From Bog-473 sp963817735 (GTDB lineage Bacteria; Actinomycetota; Acidimicrobiia; Acidimicrobiales; RAAP-2), in assembly GCA_963817735.1 (NCBI GenBank), contig CAWFPP010000004.1:186001-250000 (forward strand): 64,000 nt of DNA, in the 5' to 3' direction. A program made the translations under genes and the position numbers. The notes under the pieces were generated by a model. That model saw only the letters and a program-made list of their open reading frames with translations. It ran no database searches and had not been told where the DNA came from. This document shows, in pieces, positions 41,808-50,198 of the stretch (position 1 is its first letter; the number at the start of each line of letters is the position of its first letter).

Positions 41808-43172
41808 TCAGGCCACGTACACCGTCTTGGCGTTGGTGAATTCCTTCAGCCCCAACTCCGAGAGCTCCCGCCCGTAGCCCGACCTCTTGATCCCGCCGAA
41901 GGGCAACTCGGGCATGGATGCCACCATGGCGTTGACGAACACGGCGCCCGCCTCTATCCCCTCGATACAGGCCGCGATCTCGGCCACGTCAGAGCCCCAC
42001 ACGCTGGACCCCAGCCCGAACGAGGTGTCGTTGGCGGCGGTGATGGCGGCGGCCACGTCGGGGACACGGATCACCATGGCGACCGGACCGAACATCTCGA
42101 CCTTGGCGATCGGCATGTCGGTCGTGACCCCCGATAGGACGGTCGGGGCGAACCACCAGCCGCCGCCCTCGGGCACCGACGCGCCGGCGTGGACGGTGGC
42201 ACCCTCGCTCTGCGCCGCCGCGACCTGGCCCACCAGCTCGTCGCGCTGCGCCTCGCTCACGATGGGCCCGATGTTGGTGGCGGGGTCGAAGGGGTCGCCC
42301 ACCACCAACGAGTCCATCGACTGAATGAAACGTGACTCGAACTCGTCGGCCACCGCGTCGACCACAATGAAGCGCTTGGCCGCGATGCACGACTGGCCGT
42401 TGTTCTGGACTCGGGCGGTGACGGCAGTGCGCACCGCGTCGTCGAGGTTGGCGCTGGCCAGCACGACGAACGGATCGGAACCGCCCAGCTCGAGCACCGT
42501 CTTCTTCAACGCGTCGCCGGCCGCCGCGGCCACCGACATGCCCGCAGGCTCGCTGCCCGTCAGCGTCACGGCGGCGATGCGCGGGTCGTGGATGAGCGCC
42601 GCCACCTCGCTCGAGGGGATGAACAGGTTGGAGAAGGCCCCGTCGGGGAGGCCCGCCCGCCGGAACAGGTCCTCGATGGCCAGGGCGGTCTGCGGCACAT
42701 TCGACGCGTGCTTCAAGAGACCGACGTTCCCCACCATGAGGGCGGGCGCGGCGAAGCGGATGACCTGCCACATCGGGAAGTTCCAGGGCATGATGGCCAG
42801 CACCGCGCCGAGCGGCTGGTAGTGCACGTAGGAGTTCGAGGCGGTGGTGGCGATCGGCTCGTCGGCCAGCAGCGCCTCGGCGTTCTCGGCGAACCAGCGC
42901 AGGCCGGCCGCACACTTGGAGACCTCGGCTTTGGCGGCGGCGAAGGTCTTGCCCATCTCCGTGGTGAGGATGCGAGCGACGACCGGGACCTCGCCCTCGA
43001 GGAGCTCCGCCGCCGTCAGCAGGTGGCGCGACCGTTCCTTGTACGTCGTCGTGCGGTACTCGGCGAAGGTGGCCACCGCCCGGTCGAGGATGGCGTCGAC
43101 CTCGGCGGGTGTGTGGGCCGGGAACTCCTTCTCCGTCTTTCCGGTGGCCGGGTTGATGGTGGCGAAGGGCAT
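41808..43172 (-). CDS. NAD(P)-dependent aldehyde dehydrogenase (succinate-semialdehyde dehydrogenase-like)
   Basis: A 454-residue ALDH starting MPFATINPATGKTEKEF. GAVLAIMPWNFPMWQ is the cofactor cleft, Glu228 (LELGGSDPF) the base and Cys262 (NNGQSCIAAKR) the nucleophile. Length and sequence match the GabD/SSADH-type group of actinobacteria; oxidation of succinate semialdehyde or a similar aldehyde is likely but not proven. Three kb away are PuuD- and PuuA-like genes, so a polyamine/GABA breakdown role fits. Confidence 0.92.
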   Translation of the reverse strand: MPFATINPATGKTEKEFPAHTPAEVDAILDRAVATFAEYRTTTYKERSRHLLTAAELLEGEVPVVARILTTEMGKTFAAAKAEVSKCAAGLRWFAENAEALLADEPIATTASNSYVHYQPLGAVLAIMPWNFPMWQVIRFAAPALMVGNVGLLKHASNVPQTALAIEDLFRRAGLPDGAFSNLFIPSSEVAALIHDPRIAAVTLTGSEPAGMSVAAAAGDALKKTVLELGGSDPFVVLASANLDDAVRTAVTARVQNNGQSCIAAKRFIVVDAVADEFESRFIQSMDSLVVGDPFDPATNIGPIVSEAQRDELVGQVAAAQSEGATVHAGASVPEGGGWWFAPTVLSGVTTDMPIAKVEMFGPVAMVIRVPDVAAAITAANDTSFGLGSSVWGSDVAEIAACIEGIEAGAVFVNAMVASMPELPFGGIKRSGYGRELSELGLKEFTNAKTVYVA

Positions 43173-43181
43173 GGAGGAGTT

Positions 43182-44674
43182 CTACCCGCCCGGGAGGCCG
43201 AGATGTTCGGGGACGGCCCGTCGCACGAGCTTCCCGGTGGCCGTGTGGGGCAGGTTCGCCGCGGCGAAGTAGGCCTTGGGCCGCTTGTACGGGGCGAGCC
43301 GGGCCGTGGCGGCGGCCCGCAGGGCCTCCTCGGCCGACGCTGCTGTTGACGCCCCCGCCGTCGGGCGGCCGTCGGCCACGTAGGCGGCGCACACCCGTTG
43401 GCCCCACTGCTCGTCGGGCAGCCCGAACACGGCCACCTCGGCGATGCCGTCGACGGCGGCCAGCACGTTCTCTATCTCGGCGGGGTACACGTTGACGCCC
43501 CCGCTGATGATGAGGTCGTGGCGGCGGCCGGTCAGGTAGAGATAGCCGTCCCGATCGAGCCGGCCGAGGTCGCCGACGGTGCACGCCGGCCCGTTCCAAG
43601 CCTTTGCGGTGGCCTCGGGGTCCTCCCAGTAGCTGAAGCGGGCGAAGTCGGGCATGTCGCACCAGATGGTGCCCACCGCGACGCCTGCGGCGGCCGCCGC
43701 GTCGGGCGCGCCGGAATCGGTGTCGGCGGTGTCGGCGGTGTCGGCGGGGTCGGCGGGGATCGGGGCGACGTGGAGTCGGCGGCCCGGGCGAGCCCGGCCG
43801 ACGGTGCCGGGGCGCTCGAGCCAGTCCTCTGGTGGGCAGACGGTGAACTGGGCCTCGGTGGAGCCGTAGAACTCCCAGACGCCGCCGGGCCGGACTCGTT
43901 CCATGATGGCGCGCTTGACCGTGTCGGGACAGGGCGCCCCGGCGTGGGCGAGGAGGCGCAGCGAGTCGAACTGCTCGTCGGGCCCGAGGTCCGGGTGGTG
44001 GAGCATGCGGTGCAGGTGCGTCGGGACCAGGAAGGCCGTCGTGGGCCGGTGGCGGCGGAGGGTGTCGAGGGCGGTGGCCGCATGGAAGCGGCTGAGGATG
44101 GCCAACGACCCACCCGCCAGGAGCGTGCCGCTGGCGAATCTGACCGACACGGTGTGGTACATCGGCGAGCACACCATGTGCAGGTCGTTGGCGTCGAAGT
44201 GCCAGACCTCGGCCTCGTCCTCGAAGACGCGCTGGGCGGTGCGTTCGTCCCAGAGCCCGGTGGTGACGCCCTTGGGTCTGCCCGTCGTGCCCGACGTGTA
44301 GTGCATGGGGCGGGTGAGTGGGTACGGCGCCAGGTCGGCGGGCCGTCCTCTCCCCCATGTACGAGGTCGTGCAGATCGGCCTGCGCGAAGACACGGACGG
44401 TCGGGCGGGAATCCTCGGCGAGGCCGTCCCGCTCGGCCGGCGTGAGCGTCGCGTTGAGCATGACGGGGATGAGGCCGACGCGCGCTGCACCGAGGGCTGC
44501 ACATATGAGGTCGGCCGACGAGCCCAGGGCGAAGGCCACCCGGTCGCCCCGGGTGCAGCCCTTGGCCAGGAGGGCGCCGGCGGCGCGGCGCTGGCGGTCC
44601 TCGGCGTCGGGTGCGTGCAGGATCTCGACGGTCGGGGCTGGGGACGGCGCTGCAGCTGGGGCGTCCCCGGGCAC
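43182..44674 (-). CDS. AMP-dependent acyl-CoA synthetase/ligase, frameshifted
   Basis: An ANL-superfamily adenylate-forming enzyme. From GTG 44674 the first frame gives VEILHAPDAEDRQRRAAGALLAKGCTRGDRVAF and VGLIPVMLNATL up to DLVHGG; the second frame continues RPADLAPYPLTRPMHYTSGTTGRPKGV (P-loop), GSTEAQFTVC, then YLYLTGRRHDLIISGGVNVYPAEIE and Lys in GKLVRRA. Adding one C to the CCCCC at 44352-44356 restores one protein of about 497 residues. Substrate (fatty or aromatic acid) unknown. It is 9 bases upstream of the aldehyde dehydrogenase gene; the two could turn an aldehyde-derived acid into its CoA ester. Confidence 0.85.
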
Positions 44675-44731
44675 CGGGGCAGGTTACGCCCGCACGCCCC
44701 TACCATCTCCTCCCGGTGGGGACGACTTCCT

Positions 44732-45538
44732 ATGACCTCATATAGCGACGACGTCCGCCGGGCCCGGTCGCTGCTGGAGCAGGCCCGACGGGTCGTGGTG
44801 TTGACGGGCGCCGGGATCTCGACGGACTCGGGCATCGCCGACTTCCGGGGACCGCAGGGCGTGTGGACCAAGAACCCCGAGGCCGAGAAGATGGCGACGC
44901 TGCAGGCCTACGTGTCGGACCCCGAGTTGCGGGCGCGGTCGTGGCAGAACCGGCTGACCTCTCCGATGTGGTCGGCCCAGCCGAACGCCGGGCACCGTGC
45001 ACTCGTCGATCTCGAGCGCAGCGGGCGCCTCGACCTCCTCGTCACGCAGAACATCGACGGGCTGCATCAGAAGGCGGGCAGCGACCCCGAACGCATCGTC
45101 GAGATCCACGGCTCGTCGCTCGACGTGATGTGCCTCAGCTGCGGCGACCGTCAGCCGGCCGAGCCCGTCCACGACCGGGTGCGGGCGGGCGAGGCCGATC
45201 CGTCCTGCGATGTGGTTCTGCCCGGTGACGAAATCTGCGGTGGCATCTTGAAGTCGGCCACCATCAGCTTCGGCCAGAGCCTGGTGGCCGAGGACCTGTT
45301 CCGGGCCGAGGAGGCGGCGGCCGCCTGCGACGTGCTGCTGGCGGTGGGCTCGACCCTCGCCGTGTTCCCGGCGGCGGGTCTGGTGCCGGTCGCTCTCCGG
45401 CACGGAGCGGCGGCGATCATCGTCAACGGAGGACCCACCGACATGGATGGCCTGGCCGACGTGGTCCTGCGGGACTCCCTCAGCGAGTGCCTGCCGGCGC
45501 TGGTGGAGGGACTCGGACCTATTTCTTCTCGGTCGTGA
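44732..45538 (+). CDS. Sir2-family NAD-dependent protein deacetylase (sirtuin)
   Basis: A 268-residue sirtuin. GAGIS 26-30, DFRGPQG 37-43, TQNIDGLH 105-112 and catalytic His126 are all present; zinc cysteines are C134, C137, C159 and C169. It removes acyl groups from lysines using NAD, often controlling acetyl- or acyl-CoA synthetases; a divergent acyl-CoA synthetase gene lies 57 bases away, a suggestive pairing. The 3' end overlaps a small convergent ORF by 20 bases. Confidence 0.94.
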   Translation: MTSYSDDVRRARSLLEQARRVVVLTGAGISTDSGIADFRGPQGVWTKNPEAEKMATLQAYVSDPELRARSWQNRLTSPMWSAQPNAGHRALVDLERSGRLDLLVTQNIDGLHQKAGSDPERIVEIHGSSLDVMCLSCGDRQPAEPVHDRVRAGEADPSCDVVLPGDEICGGILKSATISFGQSLVAEDLFRAEEAAAACDVLLAVGSTLAVFPAAGLVPVALRHGAAAIIVNGGPTDMDGLADVVLRDSLSECLPALVEGLGPISSRS

Positions 45539-45665
45539 TCCCGCCCTGACGCTTGGCCTTGCGACGGGGCTTCAGCGCGAACCACCAGATGCTGGCGATC
45601 GTCCCGAGCGTCACCGCCGCGGCGGCGACCGGCTTGACGACTTTGTGGCCTCCGCTGTCTGCCAT
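45519..45665 (-). CDS. small single-pass membrane protein
   Basis: A 48-residue ORF: MADSGGHKVVKPVAAAAVTLG... with one helix (about 12-31, ending WWFAL) and a strongly basic tail (KPRRKAKRQGG). AAGG lies 8 bases before the ATG. The regular layout resembles conserved small proteins often left unannotated. It overlaps the sirtuin 3' end by 20 bases in antisense. Confidence 0.55.
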   Translation of the reverse strand: MADSGGHKVVKPVAAAAVTLGTIASIWWFALKPRRKAKRQGGITTEKK

Positions 45666-45727
45666 GGCGGAACCTTACCCGGCGAGGCCTCCGACGGCCC
45701 CGATCACCACGTCATTCGGGGGTTGCG

Positions 45728-46480
45728 TCAGGCGCTGACCCGCCCCGACCGCCCGCGTTCTCCCATGGCGTCCCGGGCGGCCCGGACCAGTGCGTCGAAG
45801 GGCCGCTGGTCCATCGCCTCTTCGGGGTGCCACTGGACCGCCAGCACGAAGCGGGCCGACGGCAGCTCGACGGCCTCGACCACCCCGTCGCCGGCGCGGG
45901 CGGTGACGACCAGGTCGCGGCCCAGGCCGTTGATGGCCTGGTGATGCGAGCAGCGGACGGTGGTCGAGGCACCGAAGACGTCGGCGGCCATGGAGCCGGG
46001 CGCCGTCGCCACGTCGACGTCCTCGAAGACCATGGGTGCCCGGCGGTGACGGAGGTTCCCGACCACATCGGGCAAATGTTGGTGCAGGGTCCCGCCCAGG
46101 TACACGTTGAGCACCTGGCAGCCTCGGCAGATGGCGAGCACCGGCAGGTCGGCCTCGAGGGCGGCCGCCAGGAGGGCCCGCTCGCTGGCGTCGCGGTTCA
46201 CATCCACGCCGCCCACCTCGGGGTCGGCCTCCTCGCCGTAGGCGGCGGGGTCGACGTCGCCCCCGCCCGTCAGGACGAGGCCGTCGAGCACGGCGATCAC
46301 CTCCTCCGCCCCCGCCCCGGGCCCACCCGGGGCCCGGCTCGGCGGCGGCAGGAGCAGGGGCCGTCCACCGGCGGCGGCCACCAGCTCGAAGTAGGACTCG
46401 GGCAGGACCGCGGCCCGGCGCTCCCACGAGCCCCAGGCCACGTCGGCCACGTAGGTCGAGACGCCGATGAGCGGCAGCAT
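45728..46480 (-). CDS. class I glutamine amidotransferase-like gamma-glutamyl hydrolase (PuuD-like)
   Basis: A 250-residue peptidase C26 protein from ATG 46480 (MLPLIGVSTYVADVAWGSW). The nucleophile Cys is in AICRGCQVLNVYLGG and the His/Glu pair in QWHPEE. PuuD-type enzymes hydrolyse gamma-glutamyl-GABA to glutamate and GABA. It is divergent from a glutamine-synthetase-like gene that could be the matching gamma-glutamyl ligase; a longer start at 46537 would nearly touch that gene's ATG. Confidence 0.9.
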   Translation of the reverse strand: MLPLIGVSTYVADVAWGSWERRAAVLPESYFELVAAAGGRPLLLPPPSRAPGGPGAGAEEVIAVLDGLVLTGGGDVDPAAYGEEADPEVGGVDVNRDASERALLAAALEADLPVLAICRGCQVLNVYLGGTLHQHLPDVVGNLRHRRAPMVFEDVDVATAPGSMAADVFGASTTVRCSHHQAINGLGRDLVVTARAGDGVVEAVELPSARFVLAVQWHPEEAMDQRPFDALVRAARDAMGERGRSGRVSA

Positions 46481-46542
46481 CGGCCCAGCGTACCGACGGA
46501 ACACGTATTGGACGCCCGTCGGCGCTGCGGTCAACATGGCGC

Positions 46543-47943
46543 ATGCCCGGACCGGGACGTGAGCTCATTGACGCCGCCATCGCCGACGGGTCGGTCGACA
46601 CCGTCATCGTGGCGTTTCCCGACATGCACGGCCGCCCCGTCGGAAAGCGCGTGACGGCGGACTTCTTCAGCTCGCACGTGTCCGAGCACGGGATGGAGGC
46701 TTGCGACTACCTGCTGGCGGTGGACATCGACATGAACCAATTGCCCGGCTACCGCTTCACCAACTGGGACACCGGCTACGGCGACATCGTGTGCCAACCC
46801 GACTACGACACGGCTCGCTTGATCCCCTGGCTCGAGGGCACCGCGTTCGTCATCGGTGACCTGACCGACGAGCACGGGGCACCCGTCGAGGTGTCGCCCC
46901 GGCGGATTTTGCGGCGGCAGTTGGAGCGGGCGGCCGAGCGCGGCCTGCGGGTCTGCAGCGCCACCGAGCTCGAGTTCTTCCTCTTCAAGGAGTCCTTCGA
47001 GGAGGCCGCCGCCAAGGGGTGGCAGGGCCTGACGCCGCATACCTCCACCATTGAGGACTACCAATTGTTGCAGACGGCGCGCGAGGAGTACGTCCTGCGC
47101 CGCATCCGCAACGAGATGGGCGCCGCCGGCATCCCGGTCGAGACCTCGAAAGGTGAGGCGGGGCGCGGGCAGCACGAGGTGAACGTCGTCTGGGACGAGG
47201 CGCTCGTCACGGCCGACCGTCATCTTGTGTTCAAGAACGGTGTCAAGGAGATTGCGGCACAGGAGGGCCGCGCCGCGACGTTCATGGCGAAGTGGACGAT
47301 GGACGACGTCGGCTCGTCCTGCCACGTGCACACCAGCCTGTGGGACATGCAGCGCGGCAAGAACCTCATGGACCCGGCGTCGGACGGTGGCGGCGGCGGG
47401 GTCGGCGCGGGCGCATCGCACCCGAGCGGGCTGTCCAAGCTCGGCCGCCACTTCCTGGCGGGCCAGCTGCACGCGGCCAGGGAGCTGGCCTGGATGGCCG
47501 CGCCCACGGTCAACTCCTACCGGCGCTACGTGCCCGGCAGCTGGGCCCCCACGGCGGCGGTCTACGGCGAGGACAACCGCACCTGCGGCTTCCGCCTGGT
47601 CGGGCACGGGGCCGGGCGGCGGGTGGAGTCGAGGATTCCCGGGGCGGACGTGAACCCCTATCTGGTGCTGGCGGCGGCCATCGCGGCGGGCCTGTACGGC
47701 ATCGACCACCAGCTCGAACCGGGCGACCCCTATGCCGGCAACGCCTACGAGGCGACCGACGTGCCCCGCATCCCCCCGACGCTGGTCGAAGCCATCGCCG
47801 AGCTGCGCGACTCCCCCGTGGCACTCGAGGCCTTCGGGCCCGATGTGCACCACCACCTCCTCAACACGGCCGAGCAGGAGTGGCTGGCCAGCAACCGCCA
47901 CGTGACCGACTGGGAGCTGGCCCGGAACTTCGAGCGGATTTAG
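46543..47943 (+). CDS. glutamine synthetase-family protein (gamma-glutamylpolyamine synthetase-like)
   Basis: A 466-residue GS-fold ligase. TELEFFLFKESFEEA holds metal Glu residues, GQHEVNVVWDEAL and HVHTSLWD are GS signatures (HxH ammonium/ATP region), and RRYVPGSWAPTAAVYGEDNRTCGFRLVG the glutamate-binding block. The beginning AFPDMHGRPVGKRVTADFF is typical of the PuuA/GlnA3-like branch rather than housekeeping GlnA. Next to the PuuD-like hydrolase it is probably a gamma-glutamyl ligase for polyamines or ethanolamine. Confidence 0.88.
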   Translation: MPGPGRELIDAAIADGSVDTVIVAFPDMHGRPVGKRVTADFFSSHVSEHGMEACDYLLAVDIDMNQLPGYRFTNWDTGYGDIVCQPDYDTARLIPWLEGTAFVIGDLTDEHGAPVEVSPRRILRRQLERAAERGLRVCSATELEFFLFKESFEEAAAKGWQGLTPHTSTIEDYQLLQTAREEYVLRRIRNEMGAAGIPVETSKGEAGRGQHEVNVVWDEALVTADRHLVFKNGVKEIAAQEGRAATFMAKWTMDDVGSSCHVHTSLWDMQRGKNLMDPASDGGGGGVGAGASHPSGLSKLGRHFLAGQLHAARELAWMAAPTVNSYRRYVPGSWAPTAAVYGEDNRTCGFRLVGHGAGRRVESRIPGADVNPYLVLAAAIAAGLYGIDHQLEPGDPYAGNAYEATDVPRIPPTLVEAIAELRDSPVALEAFGPDVHHHLLNTAEQEWLASNRHVTDWELARNFERI

Positions 47944-47974
47944 CAGGCGGCCGCCGCTATAAGGTCGCCCGGTC

Positions 47975-48844
47975 ATGCTGCGCTCGCAATTGTGCTCGGC
48001 CGAATCGCTGCGCTCGCCGGCGCTGCGGGCCTGGGCCGAGCGGCTGCGGCCGATGTGGGCGGCCGGCGACGACGCCCGCGACGTCATGCTCCACCGCAAG
48101 ATGTGGGAGTGGCTCTTCATCGCCGAGGCGCTGCGGGAGCGGGGCATGCTGGAGGCCGGACGGCGCGGGGTCGGGTTCGGTGTGGGGCAGGAGCCGCTGG
48201 TGGCGCTCTTCGCCGACGCCGGCTGTGACGTCGTGGCCACCGACCAGCCGCACGAGTCCGCCGTGGCGTCGGGGTGGACGGACTCGGAGTTGGAGTGGGC
48301 CGGCGGCCTCGACGGCCTGAACGCGTTCGGCCTGTGCCCGGCGGAGGAGTTCGCACAGCGGGTGGCCTACCGCCCGGTCGACATGAACGCGCTGCCGGCG
48401 GACCTGACCGGGTTCGACTTTGCGTGGTCGTCGTGCGCTCTCGAGCATCTCGGGACGCTGGCGGCCGGCATGGACTTCGTGGTCGCGCAGATGGCATGCC
48501 TGCGGCCCGGCGGCGTCGCCGTGCACACGACCGAGTACCTCGTGTCGTCCAACGACGCCACGGTGGAGGCGGGCGGGACCGTGTTCTACCGACGGCGGGA
48601 CATTGAGGGGCTGGTGGAGCGGCTGCTGCGGGCCGGCCACGACGTCGACATGGACTACACGCTCGGGTCCACACCCGACGACGAGCATGTCGACGTGCCG
48701 CCGTACACCGACGTGCACCTGCGCACCGAGCTGGCGGGCTACGTCACCACCTCGCTGGCGCTGATCGTGACCAAGGGGTCTGGGTCGGGACGCCCGAATC
48801 TGTTGCGGCGCATGCGCGGCAACAGATTCACCCCAAGCCGGTGA
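47975..48844 (+). CDS. class I SAM-dependent methyltransferase
   Basis: A 289-residue protein. GVGFGVGQEPLVALFADAGCDVVATDQP is a Rossmann-type SAM-binding motif I and acidic strand end; DFAWSSCALEHLG and CLRPGGVAVHTTEY are motifs typical of small-molecule or sugar methyltransferases. No partner gene indicates a substrate. The last 50 bases contain a 34-bp near-perfect palindrome (48796-48829) coding LLRRMRGNRF. Confidence 0.82.
   Translation: MLRSQLCSAESLRSPALRAWAERLRPMWAAGDDARDVMLHRKMWEWLFIAEALRERGMLEAGRRGVGFGVGQEPLVALFADAGCDVVATDQPHESAVASGWTDSELEWAGGLDGLNAFGLCPAEEFAQRVAYRPVDMNALPADLTGFDFAWSSCALEHLGTLAAGMDFVVAQMACLRPGGVAVHTTEYLVSSNDATVEAGGTVFYRRRDIEGLVERLLRAGHDVDMDYTLGSTPDDEHVDVPPYTDVHLRTELAGYVTTSLALIVTKGSGSGRPNLLRRMRGNRFTPSR
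48796..48829. repeat. 34-bp near-perfect palindrome
   Basis: Arms GAATCTGTTGC and GCAACAGATTC flank G-GCGCATGCGC-G; 16 of 17 pairs match, the exception being G-G. It lies 15 bases before the methyltransferase stop. It can form a very stable hairpin, but no U-run follows on either strand. Confidence 0.9.
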
Positions 48845-48989
48845 GCGGATAGGAACCGGAGTACGGAGGCAGAGATGACCTTTCCTCTGTTCGGGGACAG
48901 GTCCGCGTGCAAGGGCACTTCTGGCGGCAGAATCGTGCGATGCAGACGCGGCGTCTGCTTGATATCGGAGAGCGAGGATCGGAAAGAAG

Positions 48990-49481
48990 ATGACTGAGAC
49001 TTCTGGACCAGCCTCGGCGAACGAAAACCCTGTCACGGCGATGCCGGCGGACGGGCCACCGACATTTCCGCCAGACAACTCGGGGAACAGAGTCGTCTGG
49101 GTCGCGGGCCTGATCGTTCTGATTTTGATTGTGGCGCTCCTGATCGCCTTCCTCGGCGCTTTCCGCCATTGGTTCGCGCTCCACACCGGGACCCTCCACG
49201 GCGGACCTGACGTGTACTACAACTTCTGGTCCGGCTTCGGATCCGACCTCGGTGAGGCAACGTTGATCAGCGCTGTCTGCCTCGGTGTGTACACCGGCGT
49301 GCGCAAAGTGAACTGCCACACGAAGGGCTGCTGGAGGATCGGGCATCATCCCCTCGAGGGGACACCCTTCATTCTCTGCAAACACCACCATCCGCACGTT
49401 CCGAACCATGGGGCGACGCACGAGGAGATCCTCGCCCAGCATCGCAGATTCAGGGAAAGATCGGCGGCGAAGACTGCTTGA
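48990..49481 (+). CDS. membrane protein with Cys/His cluster, unknown function
   Basis: A 163-residue protein. A Pro-rich cytosolic start is followed by a helix (VVWVAGLIVLILIVALLIAFLGA, residues 35-57), a loop, a second hydrophobic segment (ATLISAVCLGVYTGV), then a Cys/His-rich tail VNCHTKGCWRIGHHP...ILCKHHHPHVPNHG that could bind metal. The ending EEILAQHRRFRERS looks helical. The tail resembles proteins I recall from actinophages and actinobacteria, but the function is unknown. GGAAAGAAG precedes the ATG. Composition is clearly less GC-rich than the surroundings. Confidence 0.7.
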   Translation: MTETSGPASANENPVTAMPADGPPTFPPDNSGNRVVWVAGLIVLILIVALLIAFLGAFRHWFALHTGTLHGGPDVYYNFWSGFGSDLGEATLISAVCLGVYTGVRKVNCHTKGCWRIGHHPLEGTPFILCKHHHPHVPNHGATHEEILAQHRRFRERSAAKTA

Positions 49482-49540
49482 GCCTCACGTCCGCCGAGAG
49501 CGCGACGGCTTCTGTTTTCCGAGTCTCCTCGGTTTGTTCG

Positions 49541-49729
49541 TTAGGCCGGAACCTCGTCCTTCAGGTTCTGGCGCAGCCAGGTTCGGACCTCCTCAGTGTC
49601 CTCGTGACCGTGCACCGAGACCGCGTGCTCGGTCGCAGCAAGGACGACTTCGTCTTCTTCACCCGAAATGGTCAGGGTGCAATTGTTCTCGCTGGGGAAG
49701 TCCCGACAATCGGCAACTTTTCGGGCCAT
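49541..49729 (-). CDS. DUF1059 family protein
   Basis: A 62-residue protein, MARKVADCRDFPSENNCTLTISG..., exactly the DUF1059 pattern (ADCRDFPSENNCTL and AVSVHGHED). Two conserved cysteines (C8, C17) are present. Function unknown. AAAGGAG sits 7 bases before the ATG. It is 33 bases downstream of the ABM-fold gene and probably in the same transcript. Confidence 0.88.
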   Translation of the reverse strand: MARKVADCRDFPSENNCTLTISGEEDEVVLAATEHAVSVHGHEDTEEVRTWLRQNLKDEVPA

Positions 49730-49762
49730 CAGGGTTCTCCTTTCTTCGGTTCCCGTTCGCCG

Positions 49763-50059
49763 TCACATCTCCTCGACGCTTTGCACGTCGAGATTGCGGA
49801 AGCTCGGTGGACCATCGCACAGCTCGCGCAGGCGCTCCGCAAAGGAGGCCGTCTGTGGGAGCTGAGAGTTCCTCATGGCGTCCTCGTACGAAGGGAACTC
49901 CACGATTTGAACGTAGGTATTCGGACGGTCTCTGTCCCTCGTGAAGGTCCCTCGCTGTGCGGACCTGGACCCCTCGGTGGCCGCGCGCCACTCGCTGACC
50001 AGTGCCTCGACGTCTTCGGGCCTCGCCGTTTCGATCTCGATGATTTGGATGAACCCCAT
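49763..50059 (-). CDS. ABM / dimeric alpha-beta barrel protein
   Basis: A 98-residue protein from ATG 50059 (AGGAGC upstream): GFIQIIEIETARPEDVEALVSEWRAATEG, then TYVQIVEFPSYEDAMRNSQLPQT. This is the ferredoxin-like ABM fold, the second in this window. It pairs with DUF1059 in a small minus-strand operon inside a lower-GC segment. Confidence 0.75.
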   Translation of the reverse strand: MGFIQIIEIETARPEDVEALVSEWRAATEGSRSAQRGTFTRDRDRPNTYVQIVEFPSYEDAMRNSQLPQTASFAERLRELCDGPPSFRNLDVQSVEEM

Positions 50060-50168
50060 GGGCGCTCCTAACAGAGACCTCTCCACGGAAGGCTACTCCC
50101 AGGAGCCCAGATTGCAATGGGGGATGTCTCTATAACGGAGACGCTCACATTGGGGTGCGCGTCGCTGC

Positions 50169-50198
50169 GGTTCACGTATCAGTGGTTCACGAATCAGT
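50169..50198 (+). repeat. 15-bp direct repeat pair
   Basis: GGTTCACGTATCAGT followed immediately by GGTTCACGAATCAGT (one mismatch). The second copy contains the stop of the FGGY kinase. It may mark the edge of the lower-GC segment on its left. Confidence 0.8.
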
